Of a stretch of 64,000 bases of DNA, positions 25,327-35,203 are shown piece after piece. The DNA comes from Streptomyces sp. MMG1533 (lineage in GTDB: Bacteria; Actinomycetota; Actinomycetes; Streptomycetales; Streptomycetaceae), in the NCBI RefSeq assembly GCF_001279775.1, contig NZ_LGDG01000248.1:1-64000 (forward strand). The letters are read 5' to 3'. The first letter of the stretch is position 1. Every line of letters begins with the position of its first letter. Position numbers and translations under genes: made by a program. The notes beneath the pieces are model-generated. The model did not search any database. It saw only the letters and a list, made by a program, of their open reading frames with translations, and was not told where the DNA came from.

Positions 25327-26828
25327 GGGATTTCCTCCTCGGTGCTGTCCCCGAACGGCTGCGCGTGCGCTCGCTGCTTCTCCGCCGCGCCAAAGGTCTT
25401 GAGCTCCAGGAACTCCTCCAGCCCCGCCACACCCATCTCCCGGCCGATGCCGGACTGCTTGAAGCCGCCGAACGGTGCGTCGGGGGCGAAGAACATGCCG
25501 CCGTTGATGCTGAAGCTGCCGCTGCGGATCCGTCGGGCCAGGGCCACGGCCCGTTCCTCGTCGGCGCTCAGCACCGCGCCGGACAGCCCGTAGACGGAGT
25601 CGTCGGCGATGCGGACGGCGTCGTCCTCGTCGTCGTACGGGAGGACGACGAGGACCGGTCCGAAGACCTCCTCCTGGGCGATCTCGGAGGCCGGGTCCAC
25701 GTCGCACAGCAGGGTCGGCTCGTAGAAGAAGCCCTCACGGTCGGCGGGGCGGCCGCCGGTCACCAGGCGGGCGCCGGCGGCGACGGCCCGTTCGACCAGC
25801 CCGTGCACCTTGGTCCGTTGCCGTTCGCTGATCAGGGGGCCCATGTGGGTGGCGGGGTCTGCGGGGTCGCCGTAGGTGACGCGGCCGAGCATGGCGGTCA
25901 CGAGCCCGACGATCTCGTCGTGGTGGGCGCGCGGGACCAGGAGCCGCGAGGTGATCCCGCAGCCCTGGCCCGCATGGGTGCAGACGGTGAACGCGGCCAT
26001 CATCGCGGCCTGCGTGAAGTCGGCGTCGTCCAGCACGATCATCGCGGACTTGCCGCCGAGTTCCAGGAACACCCGCTTCAGGGTGGCCGAGGCGGCGGCC
26101 ATGATCGCCCTGCCGACCGGGGTCGAGCCGGTGAAGGTCACCATGTCGACATCGGGGTGGGTGGTGAGCAGTTCGCCCGTGCCGGGCCCGGACGAGGTGA
26201 GGACGTTGACAACGCCGGCGGGGATGTCGGTGTGCTCGGCGATGATCCGGCCGAGCGCGAGCGTCGTCCACGGGGTGTCGGGCGCTCCCTTGAGGACGAC
26301 CGTGCAGCCGGCGGCGAGGGAGGGGGCCAGCTTGGCGAGGGCCAGCTGGTTGGGGAAGTTGTACGGCAGGATCGCGGCGACGACGCCGACCGCCTCCTTC
26401 TCCACCCAGCGGCGGCTGCGCCGGCCGCGGCTGTCCAGTGCGGGGAGTTCCTCGCGGAACTCGTGGTGTTCGAGCAGGTCGGCGTACCACTTGACCAGTT
26501 CGATCGGCTCGTCGAGCTGCGACCCGTGGGTCAGCGAGCGCGGGGCGCCCACCTCGGCGATGGTCAGTTCGCGCAGTTCCTCGCGGTGCTCGAGGAGCGC
26601 GTCGTACAGCTGGCGCAGGCAGCGCAGCCGCAGGTCGCTCTCGCGCATCCAGTCGGTCGTGTCGAAGGCCCGGCGGGCGGCGGCGATCGCCGCCTCGACG
26701 TGGTCGGCGTCCGCGTCGGATGCCGTTCCCAGCACCTTTCCGGTGGACGGATCGACGGTCTCGAAGCTGCGCTCCGTGCGCACCAGCTCTCCGTCGATCA
26801 ACAGCCGGTCCTCATGGAAAAGACTCAC
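25323..26828 (-). CDS. Aldehyde dehydrogenase
   Basis: A 501-residue NAD(P)-dependent aldehyde dehydrogenase. It shows LPYNFPNQLALAKLAPSLAA, the cofactor loop FTGSTPVGRAI, the general base in FLELGGKSAMIVL (E256) and the catalytic cysteine in THAGQGCGITSR (C290), plus the C-terminal FGGFKQSGIGREMG. Start is GTG 26828 with GGGGAG upstream; the frame extends further but into the promoter region. It is the first gene of the 15.0-26.8 kb operon, overlapping the binding-protein gene. A likely role is oxidation of an aldehyde, produced by a P450 or SDR, to the acid that is then activated with CoA. Confidence 0.93.
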   Translation of the reverse strand: MSLFHEDRLLIDGELVRTERSFETVDPSTGKVLGTASDADADHVEAAIAAARRAFDTTDWMRESDLRLRCLRQLYDALLEHREELRELTIAEVGAPRSLTHGSQLDEPIELVKWYADLLEHHEFREELPALDSRGRRSRRWVEKEAVGVVAAILPYNFPNQLALAKLAPSLAAGCTVVLKGAPDTPWTTLALGRIIAEHTDIPAGVVNVLTSSGPGTGELLTTHPDVDMVTFTGSTPVGRAIMAAASATLKRVFLELGGKSAMIVLDDADFTQAAMMAAFTVCTHAGQGCGITSRLLVPRAHHDEIVGLVTAMLGRVTYGDPADPATHMGPLISERQRTKVHGLVERAVAAGARLVTGGRPADREGFFYEPTLLCDVDPASEIAQEEVFGPVLVVLPYDDEDDAVRIADDSVYGLSGAVLSADEERAVALARRIRSGSFSINGGMFFAPDAPFGGFKQSGIGREMGVAGLEEFLELKTFGAAEKQRAHAQPFGDSTEEEIP

Positions 26829-26895
26829 GGCTCCCCATCTCTTCCCGTTTCGCAGGGCCCCCGCTTGCGACGGTCCTGCCTGCGGTGGAAAGTAG

Positions 26896-26914
26896 CTTCT
26901 CACTAATGGAGAAG
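26896..26914. promoter_or_regulatory. Inverted repeat CTTCTC-N7-GAGAAG in a divergent promoter
   Basis: A 6+7+6 palindrome between the aldehyde dehydrogenase operon and the PPOX gene. The arms resemble the GAGAAT palindrome turned inside out, and a GAGAAT half-site follows at 26930-26935. It may be a variant operator for the large transporter operon. Confidence 0.45.
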
Positions 26915-26964
26915 CAACCATTCGTGCAGGAGAATTAGACATTCACTTGAGAGCGGGAGGAATC

Positions 26965-27429
26965 ATGCCCGGTCAGCGCAGGGGCACCAGGATCGCCATG
27001 ACGGACGAGGAACGGGACGCCTTCTTGCACGCCCAGCCGGTCTGCCGTGTCGCGACCGCGAGGACGGGCGAGCACCCGCACGCCAGCGCGCTCTGGTTCG
27101 TCTGGGACGGGACCGTATTGTGGCTCAACTCCCTGACAAAAAGCCGACGATGGGCTGACATCGGCAGCAATCCCAGGATCGGCGTGATCGTCGACGACGG
27201 CGGCTTCGACTTCCTGAGCCTGCGCGGCGTCGAACTGCTGGGCAGCGCCGAGGTCGTCGGCGAGGTGCCGCGCAAGGGCGAGCGGTGCGACGACCTCGCG
27301 GACGTCGAGCGACGGTTCGCGGACAAGTACTCGGGCGGCGGAACGTTCCGGTACGACGGCCGGCACGCCTGGCTCAGGCTCCGCCCGGAGAAGATCGTGA
27401 GCTGGGACTTCGGCAAGCTGCGCGTCTGA
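26965..27429 (+). CDS. PPOX-class flavin/F420-binding protein
   Basis: A 154-residue split-barrel protein of the pyridoxamine-oxidase-like group. Landmarks are FLHAQPVCRVATAR at the N terminus, SALWFVWDGTVLWLNSLTKS and IGSNPRIGVIVDD in the flavin-binding core, and WLRLRPEKIVSWDFGKL at the end. Such proteins use FMN or F420, or bind heme, to reduce small unsaturated substrates. Start ATG 26965 follows GGGAGG. It is transcribed away from the transporter operon, and the next gene downstream begins after its own operator, so it is probably a single-gene unit. Cofactor choice is uncertain. Confidence 0.87.
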   Translation: MPGQRRGTRIAMTDEERDAFLHAQPVCRVATARTGEHPHASALWFVWDGTVLWLNSLTKSRRWADIGSNPRIGVIVDDGGFDFLSLRGVELLGSAEVVGEVPRKGERCDDLADVERRFADKYSGGGTFRYDGRHAWLRLRPEKIVSWDFGKLRV

Positions 27430-27476
27430 AGGTTGACGCCCGCGAGACCACCATGGAAACCTGTGACCCCGATACC

Positions 27477-27491
27477 GAGAATGACATTCTC
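27477..27491. promoter_or_regulatory. Perfect operator palindrome GAGAAT-GAC-ATTCTC
   Basis: Perfect 6+3+6 palindrome ending 20 bp before the CMD-family start, so a bound protein would cover the promoter or leader of the 27.5-30.4 kb operon. Confidence 0.8.
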
Positions 27492-27511
27492 ACAGCTGAG
27501 GGAGTCATGGC

Positions 27512-28081
27512 ATGCCTCCGCGCCTTGCCCCGTTGCCGGACGACCAGTGGGACGATCGGACGCGCGACGCGCTGGCCGCCCTGCTCCCGAGGAGACTGCG
27601 CAACCCGCGCGGCGCCGGAAACGCGATGGCCACGCTCGTCCGCCACCCCGATCTGGCCGAGGCATTCCTCCCCTTCAGTACCTACGTGCTGTTCCGCTCG
27701 ACGCTGCCACCCCGGCTGCGCGAGCTGGTGACACTACGCGTCGCCCGGCGCAGGGACTGTGCCTACGAATGGGCCAGCCATGTGGGGCTGGCCCGACAGG
27801 CCGGTCTGTCGGAGGCCGAGATCGAGGCGGCGGGCCGGGGCAAGGCGGTCGATCCGCTGGACGCCGCGGTCCTCGACGCCGTCGACGAACTCGAGGACCA
27901 CTCCACCGTGTCGGACCGCACCTGGGCGGCGCTCGGCGAACACCTCGACGAACAGCAGCGGATGGACCTGGTCTTCACGGTCGGCGCGTACGCCGTACTG
28001 GCCATGGCCTTCAACACCTTCGACGTGCCGCCCGACGACGAGGAACGCCTCCTGCCCGAAGGGAGCGGCCATGACCACTGA
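27512..28081 (+). CDS. Carboxymuconolactone decarboxylase (CMD)-family protein
   Basis: A 189-residue AhpD/CMD-fold protein with LPPRLRELVTLRVARRRDCAYEWASHVGLARQAGLSEAEI, the core of the family (shown here in two overlapping blocks: LPPRLRELVTLRVA and YEWASHVGLARQAGL). It lacks the CxxC redox pair of AhpD peroxidases, so a decarboxylase, hydrolase or isomerase type of chemistry is more likely than peroxide reduction. Start ATG 27512 with GGGAG upstream. First gene of an operon with a SnoaL-like protein and an ACAD pair. Confidence 0.87.
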   Translation: MPPRLAPLPDDQWDDRTRDALAALLPRRLRNPRGAGNAMATLVRHPDLAEAFLPFSTYVLFRSTLPPRLRELVTLRVARRRDCAYEWASHVGLARQAGLSEAEIEAAGRGKAVDPLDAAVLDAVDELEDHSTVSDRTWAALGEHLDEQQRMDLVFTVGAYAVLAMAFNTFDVPPDDEERLLPEGSGHDH

Positions 28082-28483
28082 CGACCTCGTGGAGATCGAG
28101 CAGCTCCTCGCCCGGTACGCGGTCACCATCACCCGGGGCGACATGGAGGGACTGCTCGCGGTGTTCACGCCCGACGGCTCCTACAGCGCCTTCGGCGACA
28201 CCTACCCCCTCGCCGACTTCCCGGCGCTGGTCGAGGCGGCACCCAAGGGACTGTTCCTCACCGGGACGCCCGCCATCGAACTGTCGGACGACGACACCGC
28301 GACCGGCACCCAGCCCCTGTGCTTCGTCGACCACGCCACACACGACCTGCGCATCGGCTACTACAGCGACACCTACGTCCGTACGGCGGACGGATGGCGG
28401 CTGCGGACCCGCGCCATGACGTTCATCCGCCGTAACGGGGCGCACGACTCGGGGCGCCCGCACGCCTTCGGGCGTCCCGCCGT

Positions 28484-28487
<4 letters not shown>
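28071..28487 (+). CDS. SnoaL-like (NTF2-fold) protein
   Basis: A 138-residue alpha+beta barrel protein of the SnoaL_4/NTF2-like group: EIEQLLARYAVTITRGDMEG, VFTPDGSYSAFG and a C-terminal RTADGWRLRTRAMTFIRR. Members act as isomerases, dehydratases or cyclases on lipids and polyketides, or as small dioxygenase subunits. Start ATG 28071, after GGGAGC, overlaps the CMD gene by 11 bp, and its end overlaps the ACAD start by four bases. A delta-isomerase or hydratase step on a ring substrate is a reasonable guess only. Confidence 0.87.
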
Positions 28488-29587
<1,100 letters not shown>

Positions 29588-29591
29588 CCAC

Positions 29592-30389
29592 GTGACCATG
29601 GACCCCGCCGAGGTGGAACTGCTCGCCGGGACGCTGCGCAAGACCATGGCCGGGGCGTCGGGGCCCGCCCTCGACGCGGCACTGGCCGAGCTCGGCTGGC
29701 CCGAACTGCTGGCGGAGTGTCCCGAGGTGGCGATCCCGACCGTGTTCCGGCTGCTCGGCGAGACCGGGGCGCACGCGCCGCTCCTCAACGACGTGGTGCT
29801 GAACGCGGCCGGGCTGCCTCTCGGCGGGGCGCCGGTACTGCCGTACGCCGGTGGCGGGTGGGTCGTCTGGGAGCGCACCGGTGACGGCGGTCCGAGCGAG
29901 GTGCTGGACGGCGAGCTGCCGCTGCGGTCCGTGCCGGCCGGGAGCCCGGTGCCGCTCGCCGCGGGCCGCCGGGCGCTCGGCTGGTGGCTGGTCGGGAGCG
30001 GGCGGGCCATGCTCGCGCTGGCCCGGACACACGCCCTGGACCGGGTCCAGTTCGGTCGTCCGCTCGCCGCCTTCCAGGCTGTACGGCACCGGCTCGCCGA
30101 GACACTCGTCGCGCTGGAGGGTGCCGAGGCGACCCTGGTGGCCGCCGCCGACGACTCCTTCGCCGCACTGCTGGCCAAGGCGGCGGCCGGACAGGCGGCG
30201 CTGACCGCGGCCCGCCACTGTCAACAGGTCCTCGGGGGGATCGGATTCACCGCCGAGCACCCGCTGCACCGGCATGTGCGGCGGGCTCTGGTGCTGGACG
30301 GACTGCTGGGCAGTTCACGGGAGTTGACGCGCGAGGCCGGGGCGCTGCTGCGGGCGGCGGGCTCGGCGCCCCGGCTCGTGCATCTGTGA
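29592..30389 (+). CDS. Acyl-CoA dehydrogenase-like short partner subunit
   Basis: A 265-residue ACAD relative, clearly shorter than a full enzyme. It retains the helical C-terminal half (THALDRVQFGRPLAAFQAVR, CQQVLGGIGFTAEHPLHRHV) but most of the middle beta domain is reduced, with no EPGAGSD-like motif. It would not bind a complete FAD site alone and probably pairs with the 28484 gene product. Start is GTG 29592 after AAGGAG. The stop codon lies in a 7-bp tandem repeat that supplies stops in all three frames. Confidence 0.88.
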   Translation: MTMDPAEVELLAGTLRKTMAGASGPALDAALAELGWPELLAECPEVAIPTVFRLLGETGAHAPLLNDVVLNAAGLPLGGAPVLPYAGGGWVVWERTGDGGPSEVLDGELPLRSVPAGSPVPLAAGRRALGWWLVGSGRAMLALARTHALDRVQFGRPLAAFQAVRHRLAETLVALEGAEATLVAAADDSFAALLAKAAAGQAALTAARHCQQVLGGIGFTAEHPLHRHVRRALVLDGLLGSSRELTREAGALLRAAGSAPRLVHL

Positions 30390-30411
30390 CCTGTGACCTG
30401 TGACCTGTGAT
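30384..30411. repeat. 7-bp tandem repeat carrying four stop codons
   Basis: CTGTGAC occurs at 30384, 30391 and 30398, and CTGTGAT at 30405. The first contains the stop of the short ACAD gene. Because the unit is 7 bp, the four TGA triplets fall in all three reading frames, making a run-off stop cassette before the convergent SDR gene. Confidence 0.9.
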
Positions 30412-30421
30412 CAGAGTGATC

Positions 30422-31129
30422 TCACCAGGGGAGGGTCCCCTCGGCGCAGAAGTAGCCGCCGGTCGGACCGTCGTGGCCCACCTGCGCCATGCGGACGATG
30501 ATCCCGGCGCCCTCCTCGACGGTCTGCGTGCCGGTCCTCCCGTTGAGGTCCGTCGCGGTGAAGCCGGGCTCCACTGCGTTGATCCGCATGGCCGGGAACG
30601 CCTTCGCGTACTGCACGGTGATCATGTTGACCGTGGTCTTCGACGCCGGGTAGGCGACGCCCGGGTAGAAGGACGCCGGATGGCCCGGGTCGGAGAGGGC
30701 TGTCAGCGAGGCCAGCCCGCTGCTGACGTTGACCACGACCGGCGCGGCCGAGTTCTGCAGCAGGGGCAGGAACGCGTGGGTGACGCGGACCACGCCGAAG
30801 ACGTTCGTCTCGAACAGCGTCCGCATGTCGTCGGCGGTGAGGTCCGCGGCGCCGGGCACGCTGTTGCCCTCGCCCCTCACTTCGATGCCGGCGTTGTTGA
30901 CCAGCACATCCAGCCCGCCGTCGGCCTCGACGGTCTTCACGGCGGCCTGCACACAGGCGTCGTCGGTGACGTCGAGCTGGACGAACCGGGCGCCGATCCG
31001 TTCGGCGGCGCGGCGCCCGCGCCCGGCGTCCCGGGCGCCGACGTAGACCGTGTGACCTGCGGCGATGAGCTGTCGGGCGGACTCGAGGCCCAGCCCCTTG
31101 TTCGCTCCGGTGATCAGTGTTGTCGTCAT
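30422..31129 (-). CDS. SDR-family oxidoreductase
   Basis: A 235-residue SDR with TLITGANKGLGLESA, DVLVNNAGIE, and Y-x-x-x-K in GVAYPASKTTVN. The sequence GANKGLGLESARQL resembles the widespread carbonyl-reductase-like group rather than the hydroxyacyl-CoA dehydrogenases of this island. Start is ATG 31129. The gene is divergent from an XRE regulator 101 bp away; this SDR/XRE pairing is common in Streptomyces genomes and is probably a self-contained unit with no acyl-CoA role. Confidence 0.9.
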   Translation of the reverse strand: MTTTLITGANKGLGLESARQLIAAGHTVYVGARDAGRGRRAAERIGARFVQLDVTDDACVQAAVKTVEADGGLDVLVNNAGIEVRGEGNSVPGAADLTADDMRTLFETNVFGVVRVTHAFLPLLQNSAAPVVVNVSSGLASLTALSDPGHPASFYPGVAYPASKTTVNMITVQYAKAFPAMRINAVEPGFTATDLNGRTGTQTVEEGAGIIVRMAQVGHDGPTGGYFCAEGTLPW

Positions 31130-31230
31130 GCCTCCACGTTCCTGCGCGGCGGCGCGATCAGCCAGAAGACCCTTCTTCCTGGGACTCCCGGTACCAGGCA
31201 CGGGTTCGGCCGACGGTGTTCACTGGGGGC

Positions 31231-32070
31231 ATGACGGCGACGGAACTCGGGCACGCGCTGCGGCGCTGGCGGGACCGGGTCTCCCCCGGGACGGCGGGAC
31301 TGCCGTCCGGCGGACAGCGGCGCGCGGCCGGGCTGCGGCGCGAGGAACTGGCCCTGCTGGCCGGTATCTCGGTCGACTACGTCACCCGCCTCGAACAGGG
31401 CCGGGCCGCCAACCCGTCCGGGCAGGTCGTCGAGGCCCTGGCCCGGGCGCTGCGGCTGTCGGGGGACGAGCGGGCGTACCTGTTCCGGCGGGCCGGGCTG
31501 GTGCCCCCGGGGCCCGAGATGGTGCCCGGGCACATCACGCCCAGCGTCCAGCGGCTGTTGGACAGACTGGTGGACACCCCAGTCGGCGTCTCCGACGCCG
31601 CGATGACACTGCTGATGGCCAACCCGATGTACGCGGCGCTGCTGGGCGATCCGTCCGGCAGGCGCGGCTTCGAACGCAACGGGGTGTGGCGCAACTTCAT
31701 GGGCGCTCCCACCCGGGTGCGGCACACACCGGAGGAACGGCGCGCCTTCGAGGCCGGCATGGTCGCCGAACTGCGCGCGACCGCCGCCCGGTATCCCGCT
31801 GACCGGCAACTGCGGTGCCTGATCGTCGAGTTGCGTGCGGGCAGTGAGCGGTTCGCCGAGCTGTGGGACGCGGGCGTGGTCGGTCGGCTGGAGGCCTCGA
31901 GCAAGACGATCGAGCATCCGCAGGTGGGCCTGCTGACGCTGGACTGCGACCTGCTCAGGGTGGAGGGGAACGACCTGCACATCCTCGTCTACTCGGCCGA
32001 GCCGGGCACCGAGGCCGCCGAGAAGCTGGAGCTGCTCTCCGTGGTCGGCACCCAGAGCCTGGTCGAGTAG
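31231..32070 (+). CDS. XRE-family regulator with MmyB-like ligand domain
   Basis: A 279-residue regulator. The N-terminal XRE helix-turn-helix includes GLRREELALLAGISVDYVTR followed by LEQGRAANPS, about residues 35-65. The C-terminal 190 residues match the MmyB-type domain (SDAAMTLLMANPMYAALLGD, NFMGAPTRVRHTPEE), which is thought to bind a fatty-acid-like ligand. Start ATG 31231. Probable control of the divergent SDR. No copy of the GAGAAT palindrome occurs in the shared promoter region, so it seems outside the island regulon. Confidence 0.9.
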   Translation: MTATELGHALRRWRDRVSPGTAGLPSGGQRRAAGLRREELALLAGISVDYVTRLEQGRAANPSGQVVEALARALRLSGDERAYLFRRAGLVPPGPEMVPGHITPSVQRLLDRLVDTPVGVSDAAMTLLMANPMYAALLGDPSGRRGFERNGVWRNFMGAPTRVRHTPEERRAFEAGMVAELRATAARYPADRQLRCLIVELRAGSERFAELWDAGVVGRLEASSKTIEHPQVGLLTLDCDLLRVEGNDLHILVYSAEPGTEAAEKLELLSVVGTQSLVE

Positions 32071-32091
32071 CGCGGGTTCGAACACGGCTCC

Positions 32092-32874
32092 CTACCGGAG
32101 CTTCTCCTTCATCTCGTCGAGCTTGGCCAGGATCGGGTAGCCGCTGACGCTGAGGGCGTTGCCGTGCCCCGTCTGGTGGACGTCGAACACCGACTGGATC
32201 GCGGCGTAGAAGCCCTGCACGTCCAGGGTCTGGTTGACGGCCCGCTTGGCCTGGCGGAGCCCGAACGCCGGCATCCTCGCGATCTGCTCGGCCAGTTCGC
32301 GGGTCTCGGTGTCCAACTCGTCGCGGGGGACCACCCGGTTGACCATTCCGACCCGCTCGGCCTCCTCGGCGGTGAGGGGCCGCCCGGTGAACAGGATCTC
32401 CTTGGCCTTGCGGGGGCCCAACTCCCAGGTGTGGCCGTGGTACTCGACCCCGCCGATGCCCATCTGGACCACGGGGTCGGAGAACAGGGCGTCCTCGGCG
32501 GCCACGATCAGGTCGCACGGCCAGCACAGCATCAGCCCGCCCGCGATGCAACGGCCCTGGACCGCGGCGATCGACGGCTTGGGCACGTTGCGCCAGCGCA
32601 GGGTGTACTCCAGATAGCGGCGGTTCTCGGCTCGGTAGATCCACTCCAGGGTGATCTCGTCCGGGGCCGGCCAGCGGTCCTTGAGATCGTGCCCGGCGGA
32701 GAAGTGCCTGCCTTCGGCGCGCAGCACGATCACCTTCACGTCCTCGTCCTCGGCGGCCCGTGTCCAGGCGGTGTCGAGTTCGTCGAGAAGGGCCATGTTC
32801 TGCGCGTTGGCGGCCTCGGGGCGGTTCAGGGTGAGGGTCGCGATGCGGTCCTTCACCTCGTACAGGATGTGCAC
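32092..32874 (-). CDS. Enoyl-CoA hydratase
   Basis: A 260-residue crotonase with LTLNRPEAANAQNM, the oxyanion-hole segments RHFSAGHDLKD and GRCIAGGLMLCWPCDLIV, and an active-site segment VQMGIGGVEYHGHTWEL with candidate acid residues. Start is GTG 32874 after GAGGAG. It lies 10 bp downstream of the ACAD pair 32885-35058, forming an ACAD-ACAD-hydratase operon that would carry out the first two steps of one beta-oxidation round. The operator at 35098 precedes the operon. Confidence 0.9.
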   Translation of the reverse strand: MHILYEVKDRIATLTLNRPEAANAQNMALLDELDTAWTRAAEDEDVKVIVLRAEGRHFSAGHDLKDRWPAPDEITLEWIYRAENRRYLEYTLRWRNVPKPSIAAVQGRCIAGGLMLCWPCDLIVAAEDALFSDPVVQMGIGGVEYHGHTWELGPRKAKEILFTGRPLTAEEAERVGMVNRVVPRDELDTETRELAEQIARMPAFGLRQAKRAVNQTLDVQGFYAAIQSVFDVHQTGHGNALSVSGYPILAKLDEMKEKLR

Positions 32875-32884
32875 GAACGTCTCC

Positions 32885-34060
32885 TCAGCGTCGGGGCAGA
32901 CCGAGCACACGCTCGGCGATGATCGTGCGCTGGATCTCGGACGTACCACCGGCGATGGTGCCGCCGAAGCTGCGGGCGAAGCGGTTGAACCAGCTGGCGG
33001 AGTCGTCGTCGAAGCTCATGTGGCAGTACGGCGCGGTCGGCGCCGGATGGACGAGGCCGTCCGGCCCGGACGCCTCCAGGACCCGCTCGAGCGCGCTCTG
33101 CGCGGCCTCCGAACCGAACACTTTCAGCACGGACAGCGCGGGTACGTCCTGCTCGCCGCGGGCGGCTCGGGCCAGGGCGGCCGAGCCGAGCAGACGCAGC
33201 GCCTGCAGGTCCATGACCAGGGTGGCGTACCAGTCCTTCTCCAGGGCTGTGGCGGGCGCGAAGTCCCGCACGATGGCGTCCATCCGCTCCGCCTCGCCCA
33301 GCCACATCAGGGTGCGTTCGTGGCCGAGCGAGCCGTTGGCCACGCGCCAGCCCTGATGGAGAGGGCCGACGAGGTTCTCGGCGGGGACGCGGACGTCCTC
33401 GAAGAAGACCTCGTTGAAGTCCTTGTCCTCGGGGCCGGTGTACGAGGCGAACGGCCGGCGGCGCACCCCGGGGGTGTCGGTGGGGATCAGCAGCGCGCTG
33501 ATTCCTTGGTGCTTGGGGGCGTCGGGGTCGGTGCGGACGAAGGTGAGCAGGACGTCGGCGTCGTGGGCGCCGGAGGTCCACACCTTCTGCCCGGTGACGG
33601 TGAAGTGGTCGCCGTCCGGGACTGCGCGGGTGCGCAGGGAGGCGAGGTCGGATCCGGCGCCGGGTTCGCTCATGCCGAGGGCGGCGGTGATCTCGGCGCG
33701 CAGGATGGGCACGGCCCAGCGGTGCTTCTGCTCCTCGGTGCCGAAGGAGATGAGGGAGGCGGCGATGATGCCGACGCCCTGGGGGTTGAAGCTGTGGCAG
33801 ATGCGGCGCCGGGACAGCTCTTCGCGGTGGACGTACTGCTGGAGGACCGTGGCGTTACGCCCGCCGAACTCCGGCGGATTGCCGGGCAGCAGCCAGCCCT
33901 CGTCGAACTGGAGGCACTGCCAGCGCCTGGCCCAGTCGGGGATGTGGCCGGTAGAGCGGGACCGCTCGGTGGCCTCCGCCTCCTTGGGGAGGTTGGCCTC
34001 CAGGAACGCCGCGAACTCGGCGCGGAAGGCCTCGACGTCGGTGTCGAAGGTCAGTCTCAT
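32885..34060 (-). CDS. Acyl-CoA dehydrogenase, larger subunit of a pair
   Basis: A 391-residue ACAD with LPGNPPEFGGRNAT, GMSEPGAGSDLASL, VTGQKVWTSGAHDAD, FNEVFFEDVRVPAENLVG and the C terminus FGGTIAGGTSEIQRTIIAER. ATG 34060 overlaps the stop of the partner gene by four bases. The two make the second unequal ACAD pair of the window and are likely to form a heterotetramer. The full FAD motif set places the main catalytic site here. Co-transcribed with an enoyl-CoA hydratase. Confidence 0.92.
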   Translation of the reverse strand: MRLTFDTDVEAFRAEFAAFLEANLPKEAEATERSRSTGHIPDWARRWQCLQFDEGWLLPGNPPEFGGRNATVLQQYVHREELSRRRICHSFNPQGVGIIAASLISFGTEEQKHRWAVPILRAEITAALGMSEPGAGSDLASLRTRAVPDGDHFTVTGQKVWTSGAHDADVLLTFVRTDPDAPKHQGISALLIPTDTPGVRRRPFASYTGPEDKDFNEVFFEDVRVPAENLVGPLHQGWRVANGSLGHERTLMWLGEAERMDAIVRDFAPATALEKDWYATLVMDLQALRLLGSAALARAARGEQDVPALSVLKVFGSEAAQSALERVLEASGPDGLVHPAPTAPYCHMSFDDDSASWFNRFARSFGGTIAGGTSEIQRTIIAERVLGLPRR

Positions 34061-35058
34061 GACACTCCCTGGGCCAGGCTCTCCTCGGCGATCAGCTCCC
34101 GGTGCCGGGCGGCGCCGCCCAGCATCAGCTCGCCGGCCTTGGCCCGCTTGACGGCGAACTGCAGGTCGTTCTCCCAGGTGTGCCCCATCGCCCCGAACAG
34201 CTGCACGGCGTGGCGGAACACCAGGGCCTGGCACTCCCCCGCCCCCGCCTTGGCCATGGCGGCGGCCGACCGGCGCCGCGGATCGTCGGCGGCGATCGTC
34301 AGCGCCGCGTAGTAGGCGAGGGCGCGGGCGCGCTCCACCGCCACGTGCATGTCGGCCGCCTTGTGCTGCACGGCCTGGAACGAGCCGATGGGGGCGCCGA
34401 ACTGCCGGCGGGTGCGCACGTACTCCAGGACCAGGTCCAGGGCCCGGCGGCAGGCGCCGACCATGGTCAGGGCCATGCCCATGAGGGCGAGGTGGCGGGC
34501 GCGCTCCGGGTCGGCGCCGCCGCGCTCACGGTCGGTGACCCGCACCCGGTGGAAGGTGACCTCGGCGATGTGCAGGACGGGGTCGAAGACGGGCGTCCGT
34601 ACGGCACTCACCTCGGCGGCCGGTACGACGAAGACGCCCGCGTCCGTCACCACGGCCAGCCGGTCGGCCCGGTCGCCGTCCAGCACGTGACGCGCCGCGC
34701 CCTCCAGCACCCAGGCGCCGTCGGCGGGGCGGGCGGTGACGCCCGAGAAGGCGGCCGCACCGGAGTGTCCCGGTTCGGTGAAGCCGGGTGCCAAGGGGGC
34801 GAACTGGGTCGTGGTCGCCAGGTAGGGCGTCGGGTCGGTCGCCCGGCCGAGCTCCTCCAGGACGATCGCCAGCTCGACCGCGTCCGCGGGGTCGGTCAGC
34901 TCGGTCCAGCCCAGATCGCCGTAGACCCGCCAGAGCGGAGCCGGGTCCGCGCCGTCGTCGACGACTGCGCGGACCAGCGTCGGCGGGCATTCCTTGGCGA
35001 CGGCCTTGTGCACGGTGTCCTGCCACAGGCGCTGTTCCGCGTCGAACTCAAACAGCAT
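34057..35058 (-). CDS. Acyl-CoA dehydrogenase-like partner subunit
   Basis: A 333-residue ACAD relative with a normal N-terminal helical domain (MLFEFDAEQRLWQDTVHKAV) and C-terminal domain (RRQFGAPIGSFQAVQHKAAD, VQLFGAMGHTWENDLQFAVK), but a shortened middle domain that lacks the EPGAGSD motif. It is the upstream member of the pair. A perfect GAGAAT-N3-ATTCTC operator lies 40 bp before the ATG at 35058, separated from it by a 14-bp direct repeat. Confidence 0.9.
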   Translation of the reverse strand: MLFEFDAEQRLWQDTVHKAVAKECPPTLVRAVVDDGADPAPLWRVYGDLGWTELTDPADAVELAIVLEELGRATDPTPYLATTTQFAPLAPGFTEPGHSGAAAFSGVTARPADGAWVLEGAARHVLDGDRADRLAVVTDAGVFVVPAAEVSAVRTPVFDPVLHIAEVTFHRVRVTDRERGGADPERARHLALMGMALTMVGACRRALDLVLEYVRTRRQFGAPIGSFQAVQHKAADMHVAVERARALAYYAALTIAADDPRRRSAAAMAKAGAGECQALVFRHAVQLFGAMGHTWENDLQFAVKRAKAGELMLGGAARHRELIAEESLAQGVS

Positions 35059-35066
35059 CGGGGCTC

Positions 35067-35094
35067 CTCAAGTCACGCGTCTCAAGTCACGCGT
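35067..35094. repeat. 14-bp tandem direct repeat in a leader region
   Basis: CTCAAGTCACGCGT is present twice head to tail (35067-35080, 35081-35094) between the ACAD start and the operator. It is probably a local duplication in the 5' leader. Confidence 0.85.
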
Positions 35095-35097
35095 ATC

Positions 35098-35112
35098 GAG
35101 AATGCAATTCTC
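35098..35112. promoter_or_regulatory. Perfect operator palindrome GAGAAT-GCA-ATTCTC between ACAD operon and TetR
   Basis: Perfect palindrome 40 bp upstream of the ACAD/hydratase operon and 92 bp upstream of the divergent second TetR gene, well placed to control both. Confidence 0.8.
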
Positions 35113-35203
35113 CCTATGTGCAATTCAGAGTCTTCCGCACATCGTCGGAGGTGTCCAGGCTGGGCGCGTGAGCTTGCCGTTAGACTGCAGTAATGTTCTC
35201 CTC